7,779 bases of DNA from contig DAIEQM010000031.1 in NCBI GenBank assembly GCA_027347685.1, positions 1 to 7,779 of the forward strand. The letters run 5' to 3'. A model generated the notes under the pieces. The model searched no databases. It saw only the letters and a list, made by a program, of their open reading frames with translations, and had not been told where the DNA came from. This DNA comes from UBA5941 sp021824385. GTDB lineage: Bacteria > Patescibacteriota > Microgenomatia > UBA8517. The position numbers were made by a program, and so were the translations under genes. Positions 1 to 6,758 of the stretch are shown here, piece by piece. The first letter of the stretch is position 1. Each line of letters starts with the position of its first letter.

Positions 1-24
1 ACCACGCACCTTAACTTGAGCCAT
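1..24 (-). CDS. start of an unidentified gene (first 8 codons, cut by window edge)
   Basis: An ATG at 24-22 opens a frame reading MAQVKVRG to the window edge with no stop. A strong Shine-Dalgarno stretch, AGAAGGGGGG on the minus strand (39-30), lies 5 nt before it, which is the main reason to believe in the gene. It begins only 18 nt after the stop of the secreted-protein gene upstream, with no terminator between, so the two are probably co-transcribed. Eight residues are too few to suggest a function; there is no obvious signal-peptide start. Confidence 0.6.
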
Positions 25-42
25 TCGATCCCCCCTTCTGAA

Positions 43-810
43 TTAGCGAATTGAAACTGGGAACGGGCCGTCACAACGAACACCCGTGATTGCGTTAAAG
101 ACGCTCACATACACCTGTTTGACGGTCTTGTCCTTCAAAACCTCATCAAAAGGCAAATGGTACAGATCAGACCCGACACCACCTTCACCGCTCAGGTCAG
201 GATCAGACTGGACATGCCACGGTAGTTTTCCGTCAATAGACTCTACATAGACGGTGAACGGACGCGAACCGGTGCCCATCTTGGTGACAGTTACGAACAG
301 CGAGTTAGCTTCGACGTTTAGCTTCTTGTCAGCTTTCACGTAGTATTTGGCTGATGCGTCTACAAAAAAGCGGCAATCATCGACCCCATGGCCAATAAAA
401 GCTGCATTTCCAACTGGGCTTGCAGGCTGGTTACCGCCGTTCTGAGGCGGCTCTGGTGGAACATCCGGGCCAACAATGGTAACTTCTTTGCTACATGACA
501 TTGGACCGGAAATGCTCGCAGTAAACACACCACCCTTGTAGTCGTAATCGGTTGAGGTGTGGGCAACACCATCTGTGAACAATACGTTTGTGCCACTGCC
601 GTTTCCAAATTGGAACGGACTTGATCCGTCGCCACCGGCCCAGCCGTTAAACGGCTCACCTGAGGTCTGGGTGACGGTAAATTCAACGTGATTATTGGTA
701 ACAACGGCACTTATTGTGCAGGTATTTTCTGCCGCACGAGTTGCGCCTATTGGAACAACAGTCACAATACTCAATACAAAAACAAGAATCACGAGTAAAC
801 TACGCTTCAT
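43..810 (-). CDS. secreted two-domain protein, N-terminal PKD/Ig-like domain
   Basis: This is a 255-residue exported protein of unknown function. Residues 1-27 form a classical signal peptide (MKRS, a hydrophobic run, then a probable cut after ATRAA). Residues about 28-113 look like a beta-sandwich domain of PKD/Ig type: C31 and C106 bracket it, and the YDYKGGVFTASI stretch near 89-100 resembles the PKD strand pattern. A proline-rich linker (about 114-132) joins it to a second domain (about 133-255) with cysteines C146 and C246 near its ends, so each domain may carry one disulfide. There is no membrane anchor or sorting signal at the C terminus, so it is released or held non-covalently. The start is supported by AAAGGAG (827-821) 10 nt before the ATG. 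It follows the large membrane protein gene after 49 nt and is probably in the same transcript. Sampled codons look more GC-rich than in that neighbour. Export is well supported; the PKD assignment is inference. Confidence 0.85.
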   Translation of the reverse strand: MKRSLLVILVFVLSIVTVVPIGATRAAENTCTISAVVTNNHVEFTVTQTSGEPFNGWAGGDGSSPFQFGNGSGTNVLFTDGVAHTSTDYDYKGGVFTASISGPMSCSKEVTIVGPDVPPEPPQNGGNQPASPVGNAAFIGHGVDDCRFFVDASAKYYVKADKKLNVEANSLFVTVTKMGTGSRPFTVYVESIDGKLPWHVQSDPDLSGEGGVGSDLYHLPFDEVLKDKTVKQVYVSVFNAITGVRCDGPFPVSIR

Positions 811-859
811 TTTGAAAGTACTCCTTTAACCAACGATTGAATGATAACCCTCACAAAAG

Positions 860-3800
860 TTACGGTGTTTTTTTATGTCCACCAAGTTTTGTAAGTTCAA
901 ATACTATAGCATGTTTTCGTCTCAATATCAACCTATAGGTCAAATAGGCTCCGAGAATAAACCCGACAAATTCAAGAATCTGGGGAGCATAAAATATATA
1001 GATTATGTTTGAATTTTCATTTACTTCCCACCCATTTTCCCAACCGTTTACGGTCACATGTTTCAAGATTTTCCCCTTCCCAGTAACAGCAACCCATCCC
1101 TTTTGATATGATTCGTTTAGTGAAAATAGTCCAGTTCCATCTGTTTTGATTTGAGTAACGGTTCCTACGGTACGTACGTTTGATATCTTTAGATTATTAT
1201 TTGTCGTTATGGCAGTTTTTGGGCCAACTGCGATTTCCGTCAACCATTTTAACGGGATAGGCGAAAATGATATTTCACTAAAAGTGTTTGCCGACTTTAG
1301 AGAATCAAATGCTCTGGTTTCAAGGTTAACAACATACCCTCCTTCGCCCTTCACAAATGGCTCTAAGATGTACTCGCTTACAAATGCACCGCTTGGCAGC
1401 AATTCTTCTCGATCCATGTGATTTGTAGCTACGTTTTGCACATAAAACTTACTACTTCTCCCCGCAGTATTGGTGCCCTTCACCGTCATTACATATGCCT
1501 GAGTTTGCAATAGTTGTGGATAGTCAAAGAAATCACAACTTACTCCATTATTGGTAGCCCCAAATGAAACGGTATTTTCAACAAAGCTTTTCGTGACAGC
1601 ACCCATAAGTGGTACGGAACAATTCAATGCGTTTGAATGTCCTCTTTGAAGCAAAAAGTTTTCCGAAATAATAGGACCTACAAAAAATGATGCAGAAATT
1701 TCGCTTGCATGATCAACTGAAATATTTTTTTCAGATGAAAACAATGAATAACTTGGCCCAAAGTCTACATAATTTCGAGAGATTTCAGGGTGATATGCCA
1801 ATGTAAGTTGGTCATATGTTGCCGTGGTTTGAGTGTTCGGGATTGACTGTCCGACGAACGCAAACCAGTAGTTTCCAGATTCAAGTGGAGTTTGATATAA
1901 AATTTTTCTTCCACCAAATACTGCTGATGCTTGTGGCGGCATCACATTTACGCATCCATCTTTGCCAATTTGATTTAAACAAAAGAGTGCACTGCTCCCT
2001 GTTGTACTCACAAAATCTGTGTCATACAGTGCTGATGATGAAAGCGTTACAAGCGACCCGATACACACCGATTGGTCGTTACTGGTAAGGACAAATCCGC
2101 GCGGAAGCTTCGTCAGCCCACCCTCCTTTATTGGATCACTACACCACGATGCATTTTTGTTTTTTATATCTGACAAAAACGTTGAATTGGTTATCGACTC
2201 TTTGGTAAATAACTGCAATTTAGTTCTTCCATGCGAATTCACGTACATGTTTCCCAAAGTGTGAAATTCGGTATCGAGAGGAATATTTGAAATATCAAAC
2301 ACCGAGGCCTCAACCGTCAAAAAACCTGCTTTTGCGTTACTTTTTAGCGTTGTCGATAAAAATACCGGATCTGTCGGAATTGAGACTCCATCAACAACTA
2401 TTTTCGGTTGTATCAAATCGAACTTTACCGATATTGCAAACTTGCTTCGTGAAATAGAAATGGTAACTGGCAACACATCTTCTCTTTTGACAATATCTGG
2501 AATAGTTACTGTTTGATTTGTGACATTTTCAGAGTGAGATGAAAGCGTCATCCAATTATCTGAAGTCGTTTGAGTAACGACTCGAGAGTCAAAATTTACA
2601 AATGGTTTCCAAGCTCCATTCTCACTTGAAACATAGTCTCCATACTGCGCATAGGTATAATCAACCGGTGAATATGTTGATATTGCATTTATTTTTGAAT
2701 ACAGCCCTGGCGTATCAATACTCGTGCTCTTCACACTTGTTTGGTACACATCAAGAAATCCAAATGTTGCGACTTTCTGTATACTCGGTACTTTAGAAAG
2801 GAAGGCCTGTGCATCTTTTGATAAGCTTTTGGATTCATTTCCTGGATCAAAAATTGATCCATCAAGAAGTAAGTATGAAACAGCATATTTTTGAATGGTT
2901 GTCTCAAAAAGGGTTGTGTCTTGTGCATGATATGCACGACTGAGCTCGTTGTAAAAGGTTTCGTTGTTTGCACTCCAACGATCAAAATCTCGTGTAAGAT
3001 ATGGGTTTTTAATACCAAACCAGAAAAAGCCAGCTCCTTGATATCCCCAGGAATTATATTGCCATCCCCACAATGAATTCAGTGGAAGCTGTGCAACTCT
3101 CCCCTCTTTTCCATCAAAGAAATTAAATGCTTCAAAGTATTCGTGAGGAATGTTCACCCGCATAAGTGGACTTATCAAGCCATCCTTAAATGCAGGTTTC
3201 ATTAATATGCCAAGACTCGATATTAGTATCAACGTTATCAAAAGTGGCGCAAATGAAAGTCTTTTTATTTTGTGTAATTGTGTGTAGGCAAACAACAGAA
3301 ACACCGCAATGTAATAAGATACAAAGAAACTAAAAATAGTTGAAAACTTGGTAAAAGGATCTCTGAACGCCTCCGCAAACAACCCACTATGATTTTGAAC
3401 ATATGAATAAACAAATCCAAAAGGACCGTTTGTGTTCATCAGGAAAAACAAAGAAATGAATGTGGGAGCAATAAAGGCGAGTCCGATTTTCTCTCGTTTG
3501 TACACTGAAACCAATATTCCAAAGAGTGAAAACAAAGCAAAAACCAGTGGTATCGCAGCTACTCGAGGGTCAGCCAAGTGCGCATTCCACGTTGCGAGTA
3601 AATCAGTAAACGTCCCTTTAGAAAAATCGTAAGCAGACCACGAAAATAAATAGTTTTTCTGGGAGATCACATTTATAAAATTTCCTGCAGCTTGGTTGTG
3701 AATCACGGCCTCTGGGGTAAACAATTGATTGATATGCGCTATCGACACTTCTCTACTTTGATTTGCAACAGAATACATATTAGGCAAAAACCAATACGCA

Positions 3801-4558
3801 TTTGTTGCAAACAAGGTAAGCAAAATTACTACTACTTTTTTTAAGCTTCCCTGCTTCGTCCAATTTTGAATTGTATAGAAAAACAACGTGAGTCCAAACA
3901 AAAGCCCATACGCGTAAAATAAAGTGGCCGCATATGCTTGAGAACTTCCAATAAAGCTTACGAGAGCGAAAGCACCAATGAACTTCTTTTTGCCACTTTG
4001 AAGAAAAGCAAATGCAAACAAGAATACCCACGGTAAGCTTGCAAACTGGGCGGTAAACATTTCAAATGGAACGGCAAATCGCTGCACTGTTCCTAAATTC
4101 AGAAGATAATATGAAGCTCCCAGCAGTGAAGTAAGCCCTGTGAGAGCGATTGATTCACTCCGTTTAACAAATTTTCTTAAAAAGAAAAACATCCCCAAAG
4201 GCCCGAATATCAGGCATAAAAATATATATGAGTAACGAAGAAACGAGAGATTCAAAATCTTCGATGCGAGAAGAAGATAAAAAATGCGTGGGAGTTCACT
4301 CATATGTGAATGGGCGGCAATTGCACCAAGTCCTTGGTCATGTCTCCAGACACCCCAAAAGATTGATTGAAAGCTATGAGAAAAATTAAATTCAGGATGT
4401 AAGGTATCCCATCCAGTTAAAAAAGTACCTGGTGTGTAGCTTTTGAAGCACAAAAAAAGCGTCAGAATAATAAGTGCAAAAGGGAGCACCCATGAAGCAA
4501 ACGATGGGCGTTTTTTTAAACTCACTTTCTGACGCAATTTGAGGAGAATATTTCTCAT
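860..4558 (-). CDS. large multi-pass membrane protein, AftD/DUF3367-like GT-C glycosyltransferase candidate
   Basis: This 1232-residue protein probably transfers sugars from a lipid-linked donor to surface glycan outside the membrane. A basic N terminus precedes the first helix (about 21-38). The next outer loop holds GWDTLHPE (49-56), where GT-C enzymes keep their catalytic acidic residue; D51 is the candidate. QGLG (75-78) and LPR (89-91) follow. About 10-12 more helices lie between 91 and 452. After them comes a large outer part: GRVAQLPLNSLWGW (486-499), DTTLFETTIQKYAVSYLLLDG (547-567), and two beta-rich, cysteine-containing modules (about 795-920 and 925-1110) that look lectin-like. Near the end, YQKGW (1151-1155) and NGWENGWEV (1171-1179) resemble the GW...DGW.QGW pattern I recall from mycobacterial AftD. 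A last helix (about 1187-1211) and a basic tail close the protein. The ATG is preceded only by GAGGG with almost no spacing, an unusual ribosome site, and no better in-frame start was seen. The exact substrate is unknown; a YfhO-type protein is the main alternative. Confidence 0.75.
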   Translation of the reverse strand: MRNILLKLRQKVSLKKRPSFASWVLPFALIILTLFLCFKSYTPGTFLTGWDTLHPEFNFSHSFQSIFWGVWRHDQGLGAIAAHSHMSELPRIFYLLLASKILNLSFLRYSYIFLCLIFGPLGMFFFLRKFVKRSESIALTGLTSLLGASYYLLNLGTVQRFAVPFEMFTAQFASLPWVFLFAFAFLQSGKKKFIGAFALVSFIGSSQAYAATLFYAYGLLFGLTLFFYTIQNWTKQGSLKKVVVILLTLFATNAYWFLPNMYSVANQSREVSIAHINQLFTPEAVIHNQAAGNFINVISQKNYLFSWSAYDFSKGTFTDLLATWNAHLADPRVAAIPLVFALFSLFGILVSVYKREKIGLAFIAPTFISLFFLMNTNGPFGFVYSYVQNHSGLFAEAFRDPFTKFSTIFSFFVSYYIAVFLLFAYTQLHKIKRLSFAPLLITLILISSLGILMKPAFKDGLISPLMRVNIPHEYFEAFNFFDGKEGRVAQLPLNSLWGWQYNSWGYQGAGFFWFGIKNPYLTRDFDRWSANNETFYNELSRAYHAQDTTLFETTIQKYAVSYLLLDGSIFDPGNESKSLSKDAQAFLSKVPSIQKVATFGFLDVYQTSVKSTSIDTPGLYSKINAISTYSPVDYTYAQYGDYVSSENGAWKPFVNFDSRVVTQTTSDNWMTLSSHSENVTNQTVTIPDIVKREDVLPVTISISRSKFAISVKFDLIQPKIVVDGVSIPTDPVFLSTTLKSNAKAGFLTVEASVFDISNIPLDTEFHTLGNMYVNSHGRTKLQLFTKESITNSTFLSDIKNKNASWCSDPIKEGGLTKLPRGFVLTSNDQSVCIGSLVTLSSSALYDTDFVSTTGSSALFCLNQIGKDGCVNVMPPQASAVFGGRKILYQTPLESGNYWFAFVGQSIPNTQTTATYDQLTLAYHPEISRNYVDFGPSYSLFSSEKNISVDHASEISASFFVGPIISENFLLQRGHSNALNCSVPLMGAVTKSFVENTVSFGATNNGVSCDFFDYPQLLQTQAYVMTVKGTNTAGRSSKFYVQNVATNHMDREELLPSGAFVSEYILEPFVKGEGGYVVNLETRAFDSLKSANTFSEISFSPIPLKWLTEIAVGPKTAITTNNNLKISNVRTVGTVTQIKTDGTGLFSLNESYQKGWVAVTGKGKILKHVTVNGWENGWEVNENSNIIYIFYAPQILEFVGFILGAYLTYRLILRRKHAIVFELTKLGGHKKTP

Positions 4559-4597
4559 CCCTCAACCAACAAAAGATATTGTAAGAAGAGGAATGAG

Positions 4598-4620
4598 GGG
4601 GACGAGATTGTCTCGTCCCC
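4598..4620 (-). terminator. perfect 10-bp hairpin after the six-cysteine protein gene, possible terminator
   Basis: GGGGACGAGA and TCTCGTCCCC pair perfectly around a 3-nt loop. The hairpin starts 27 nt after the stop of the upstream gene. On the minus strand it is followed by a pyrimidine-rich run (CTCATTCCTCTTCTT) rather than a clean T tract, so it may be a weak terminator, an mRNA 3'-end stabiliser, or a partial barrier that lowers expression of the downstream membrane protein. The structure is certain from sequence; the role is inferred. Confidence 0.5.
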
Positions 4621-4647
4621 TACTACTAACAATAGACAATTGAGGTC

Positions 4648-5541
4648 TTAGCCTGCGGGGGTTGCCTTTACGGAAGGCAGAGCTTCCACTAAAGGTTTTA
4701 CATCCATATACTGAAACTTTTTTCCATCCGGTGTTACGCCATAGAGGCCATAATCAGACTGCCAGCTGTTGCCGTCCCAAATCATTACAACAACGTTCAC
4801 CCCTTTACAGTAGGTGACTTGATTGGTTTGGAGATCTTTAACTGCAAAGCAGTTGGCTGGATTGATATGGGGATAGGGATTCCCGTCTTTCCATGCATCC
4901 ACGGCGGTTTTGTTTTTAAAGACCATCTTCTTGAGGTGAAGGTCGCGCACTGCGACAATTTGGTCTGCCGTCCAGCTTGAAAGAAGCGAGACACCCATCT
5001 TGCCATAAAAACTGCCAAATCCATCAACCATACCATACGGTATTGCAGCCGATGAATTATTCACCACAACGACAACATATGGCCGGACATTGGTAACCGA
5101 ACAGAGGTCCGGGTACAAGAATGACCACCCGGTCTTAAATTGCGCGAACATATCGAGATTCCCTTGTGCTGGGAAGCAGGTGCTTGTGTTGGTAAACAAC
5201 AATTCAAGCTTCGTAGCCTGAGCTTTTTGGTCTGGTCGGAGAACAAAAGGCAAATCGGCGGTAATTACCAAAGCTTGTTTCGCCTCAAGCGATGCCTCGC
5301 CGTAGGCGGGCTGCTGCTCAAAGGTGGAACACGGATTGTTTACTGAGGTAATCGCCTTAGATGCATCAGTTCCTCGGCAGCTGTCCTGCGGTTGCATATA
5401 GACAACATCCACCGGCAACTCATCGGGAAAGACTGAAGGGTCTTGTCCGGGTGCAGGTATCACGATGTTATTCTGTGCAAACACAGCTTCAATGCTGACG
5501 AGCAACACGCATATCAACAGTAGTCCTACAAACTTACGCAT
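4648..5541 (-). CDS. secreted six-cysteine protein of unknown function
   Basis: I do not recognise this 297-residue protein. Residues 1-22 are a clear signal peptide (MRKF, hydrophobic core, cut after VFA), giving a mature form that begins QNNIVIPAPG. The mature chain has six cysteines (55, 71, 122, 147, 231, 245), an even number that fits disulfide bonding outside the membrane. It is rich in aromatic residues and has hydrophobic beta-like runs (RPYVVVVVNNSS at 153-164, GVNVVVMIWDG at 247-257). No transmembrane segment or sorting signal follows, so it is probably free or loosely bound at the surface. The start is supported by AAGGAGAA (5555-5548) 6 nt before the ATG. It lies 104 nt downstream of the small sortase-substrate-like gene, with a large hairpin between. 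No convincing promoter was seen directly upstream, so read-through from the promoter at 5915-5943 is likely. Position between a sortase pair and a glycosyltransferase suggests a cell-surface role. Confidence 0.85.
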   Translation of the reverse strand: MRKFVGLLLICVLLVSIEAVFAQNNIVIPAPGQDPSVFPDELPVDVVYMQPQDSCRGTDASKAITSVNNPCSTFEQQPAYGEASLEAKQALVITADLPFVLRPDQKAQATKLELLFTNTSTCFPAQGNLDMFAQFKTGWSFLYPDLCSVTNVRPYVVVVVNNSSAAIPYGMVDGFGSFYGKMGVSLLSSWTADQIVAVRDLHLKKMVFKNKTAVDAWKDGNPYPHINPANCFAVKDLQTNQVTYCKGVNVVVMIWDGNSWQSDYGLYGVTPDGKKFQYMDVKPLVEALPSVKATPAG

Positions 5542-5574
5542 ATTGCGTTCTCCTTACTCATTGTCGAATAGATA

Positions 5575-5633
5575 CTGAAAAGACCTCTCTGGAAGCTTGT
5601 CTAGAGCTTTTTTGCCAGAGTGAGTCCTTTCAG
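5575..5633 (-). other. extended intergenic hairpin
   Basis: The outer arms CTGAAAAGAC (5575-5584) and GTCCTTTCAG (5624-5633) pair over 10 bp with one G-U wobble in the minus-strand RNA. The stem continues with CTCTCTGG (5585-5592) against CCAGAGTG (5615-5622), with one mismatch and one bulged base. A short inner stem AAGCT/AGCTT (5593-5597 / 5605-5609) caps it, with A6 in the side of the loop on the minus strand. No T tract follows, so it is not a standard terminator. It would lie in the RNA joining the 81-residue protein gene to the six-cysteine protein gene, and could be a processing or stability element. Its 3' end is about 20 nt from the downstream ribosome site. Confidence 0.6.
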
Positions 5634-5645
5634 TGGTTGGTAGTG

Positions 5646-5891
5646 TTAATGTGCAACAGATCTCTTTGACTTGATGTACAAAATGGTTGAGACACCGATG
5701 AGAAGAAAACCGAGGAGAGCAAAGTTTATGTCAGCAATTCCAGTTTTAACTGGTGCATGAAATGCGGGAGTAGCGGCACCACACACAACTGCTCCTCCGT
5801 ATTGGGTTACACATTCGGTAGCACGCACAACAGGAGGAACCATGAAAGTGGCTCCGAAAAATAAAATGGTGGATAAAATTAATTTCTTCAT
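5646..5891 (-). CDS. 81-residue exported protein with sortase-type C-terminal sorting signal
   Basis: Residues 1-24 form a signal peptide (MKKLILSTILFFG..., cut after VVRA). The mature part is tiny. It opens with a CVTQYGGAVVC motif (27-37), whose two cysteines could form a disulfide. The C terminus has the three parts of a cell-wall sorting signal: an LPxTG-like APVKTG (46-51), a hydrophobic stretch (about 55-72) and a basic tail KSKRSVAH (74-81). The gene starts 63 nt after the sortase gene, so it is the obvious candidate substrate. The pentapeptide is not canonical: Pro is one residue further from TG than in LPxTG. I recall CPR surface proteins with the same Cys/YGG start but a longer middle domain; this one appears to keep only start and anchor. 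No Shine-Dalgarno sequence precedes the ATG, yet a strong promoter lies about 25 nt upstream. If it is not a sortase substrate, it is a small exported protein held by its C-terminal helix. Confidence 0.8.
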   Translation of the reverse strand: MKKLILSTILFFGATFMVPPVVRATECVTQYGGAVVCGAATPAFHAPVKTGIADINFALLGFLLIGVSTILYIKSKRSVAH

Positions 5892-5914
5892 ATAGGTAAT
5901 TCAGTTGATTTGGA

Positions 5915-5943
5915 AGGATATCATAGTCCCATCCGCATGTCAA
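5915..5943 (-). promoter_or_regulatory. strong sigma70-type promoter for the 81-residue protein
   Basis: A consensus -35 box TTGACA (5943-5938) is followed by a 17-nt spacer and the -10 box TATCCT (5920-5915), preceded by TG in extended -10 position (TGATATCCT). Transcription should begin near 5908, giving a leader of about 17-20 nt without a ribosome site. It lies wholly within the 63-nt gap after the sortase stop, so the small protein can be made independently of, and probably more strongly than, the sortase. Confidence 0.75.
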
Positions 5944-5954
5944 CAACTACAGGG

Positions 5955-6665
5955 TCATATATCCAAAAGCTTAGCATACACGATTACTCTCATATCAGAG
6001 GTCAAATCTTCACAGGTGTATAAAATAAGATCTGCGTTATAGTCAGTAATTTCTTTTGATTCTTCTTTTTTGTATACACCATAGGTGTATTTTCGCTGTC
6101 TCCAAACCACCTCAACAATGTCCCCTTTTTGTACCTTAGGGAGATTATAAAACGAGTGATGCAGGCGAAAGTCGAGACTCCAATTTAAATATCCAAACCG
6201 GTGAGCTGCCATAATTGTTGGAGCTTCACGGTTGTAGGGAGTTCCAAAGTCATTGACTCTCCATACTCCATTTTTCAGTGCTTCTTCATAATTTTCATTC
6301 ACCGACTCCTCTATCTCGGTTTTAATGTGAGCTGAAGGGATAGAAATACTATTTGTAGTCGGCAGATCTTTGTCAAAGACTGGTTGATAACTATATTTAC
6401 GCTCAGCCGGAAGATCATGAGCGGAAATTGTACCCCGAAGCAGTGTAGAAATGTTTGTACTTCCTCTTAAATAGTAATAGAGTGAAGGGCCATAAGAAAT
6501 TACTAAAAACGATATTCCAATACCGGCAAGGACTAATGCTGCTTTTTGGATGAAAGTTCGTTGTTTTTTTTCAGCGATCGGAGCAATTGACGTTACTTCT
6601 TCCATCACAAATGTCTCCGGAAAGGGCGGAGCTTCAAAAATGTATGAGGGTAATAAAATATCCAT
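5955..6665 (-). CDS. membrane-anchored sortase (class D/E-like transpeptidase)
   Basis: Sortases cut a C-terminal sorting signal between Thr and Gly and join the protein to an amine on the cell surface or on another protein. This 236-residue protein has a cytoplasmic start, one membrane helix (about 42-66) and an outer catalytic domain (about 100-236). The catalytic triad is visible: H155 in IMAAHRFGY, C218 in LILYTCED and R226 in SDMRVIVYAK, with the expected spacing. The N-terminal helix with an outward C-terminal domain fits housekeeping-type class D/E enzymes, but the class cannot be settled by eye. The chosen start has only AGGCG 7 nt upstream. A second in-frame ATG at 6605-6603 (residue 21) has GGAG about 9 nt before it and would give 216 residues with the membrane helix intact. 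The stop is TGA, while the other complete genes use TAA. Upstream is a structured RNA with a terminator ending 33 nt before the ATG, so expression may depend on read-through. Confidence 0.92.
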   Translation of the reverse strand: MDILLPSYIFEAPPFPETFVMEEVTSIAPIAEKKQRTFIQKAALVLAGIGISFLVISYGPSLYYYLRGSTNISTLLRGTISAHDLPAERKYSYQPVFDKDLPTTNSISIPSAHIKTEIEESVNENYEEALKNGVWRVNDFGTPYNREAPTIMAAHRFGYLNWSLDFRLHHSFYNLPKVQKGDIVEVVWRQRKYTYGVYKKEESKEITDYNADLILYTCEDLTSDMRVIVYAKLLDI

Positions 6666-6698
6666 ATTTTTTCGCCTGTAGTAAAATTCGCAGTTTAT

Positions 6699-6758
6699 AA
6701 AAAAAATCAGCCTCGCGAGACGGAGGTAGTGTGACCTGCCCTTTCACACCAACCTCCG
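6699..6758 (-). terminator. terminator of the intergenic RNA
   Basis: Minus-strand arms at 6758-6744 and 6734-6721 form a 7-bp plus 6-bp stem (CGGAGGT/ACCTCCG and GTGTGA/TCACAC, with a small internal bulge) around a 9-nt loop. It is followed by GTCTCGCGAGGC, which can fold into a weak 4-bp hairpin, and then by T8 (6706-6699). The T tract just before the sortase gene points to intrinsic termination, though 14 nt separate the large stem from it. Confidence 0.6.

Noticed and set aside
1209..3632. Open frames on the plus strand opposite the large membrane protein
   Set aside because: They are short, lack ribosome sites and recognisable domains, and lie opposite a continuous 1232-codon gene.
4578..4583. 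TACAAT as a -10 box for the 1232-residue protein
   Set aside because: The sequence 16-18 nt upstream has nothing like TTGACA, and there is no extended -10 TG.
5593..5613. Plus-strand terminator AAGCT...AGCTTTTTT
   Set aside because: The stem is only 5 bp with two G-C pairs and there is no plus-strand gene for it to end; it is part of the larger hairpin.
5955..5957. TGA at the sortase end read as glycine, as in some CPR lineages
   Set aside because: The continuation runs through the promoter with further stops and no sortase-like sequence, and the triad is already complete, so TGA acts as a stop.
6694..6699. TATAAA just after the T8 tract as a promoter for the sortase
   Set aside because: The -35 position reads CGTCTC, with no similarity to consensus; AT-rich terminator sequence explains the match.
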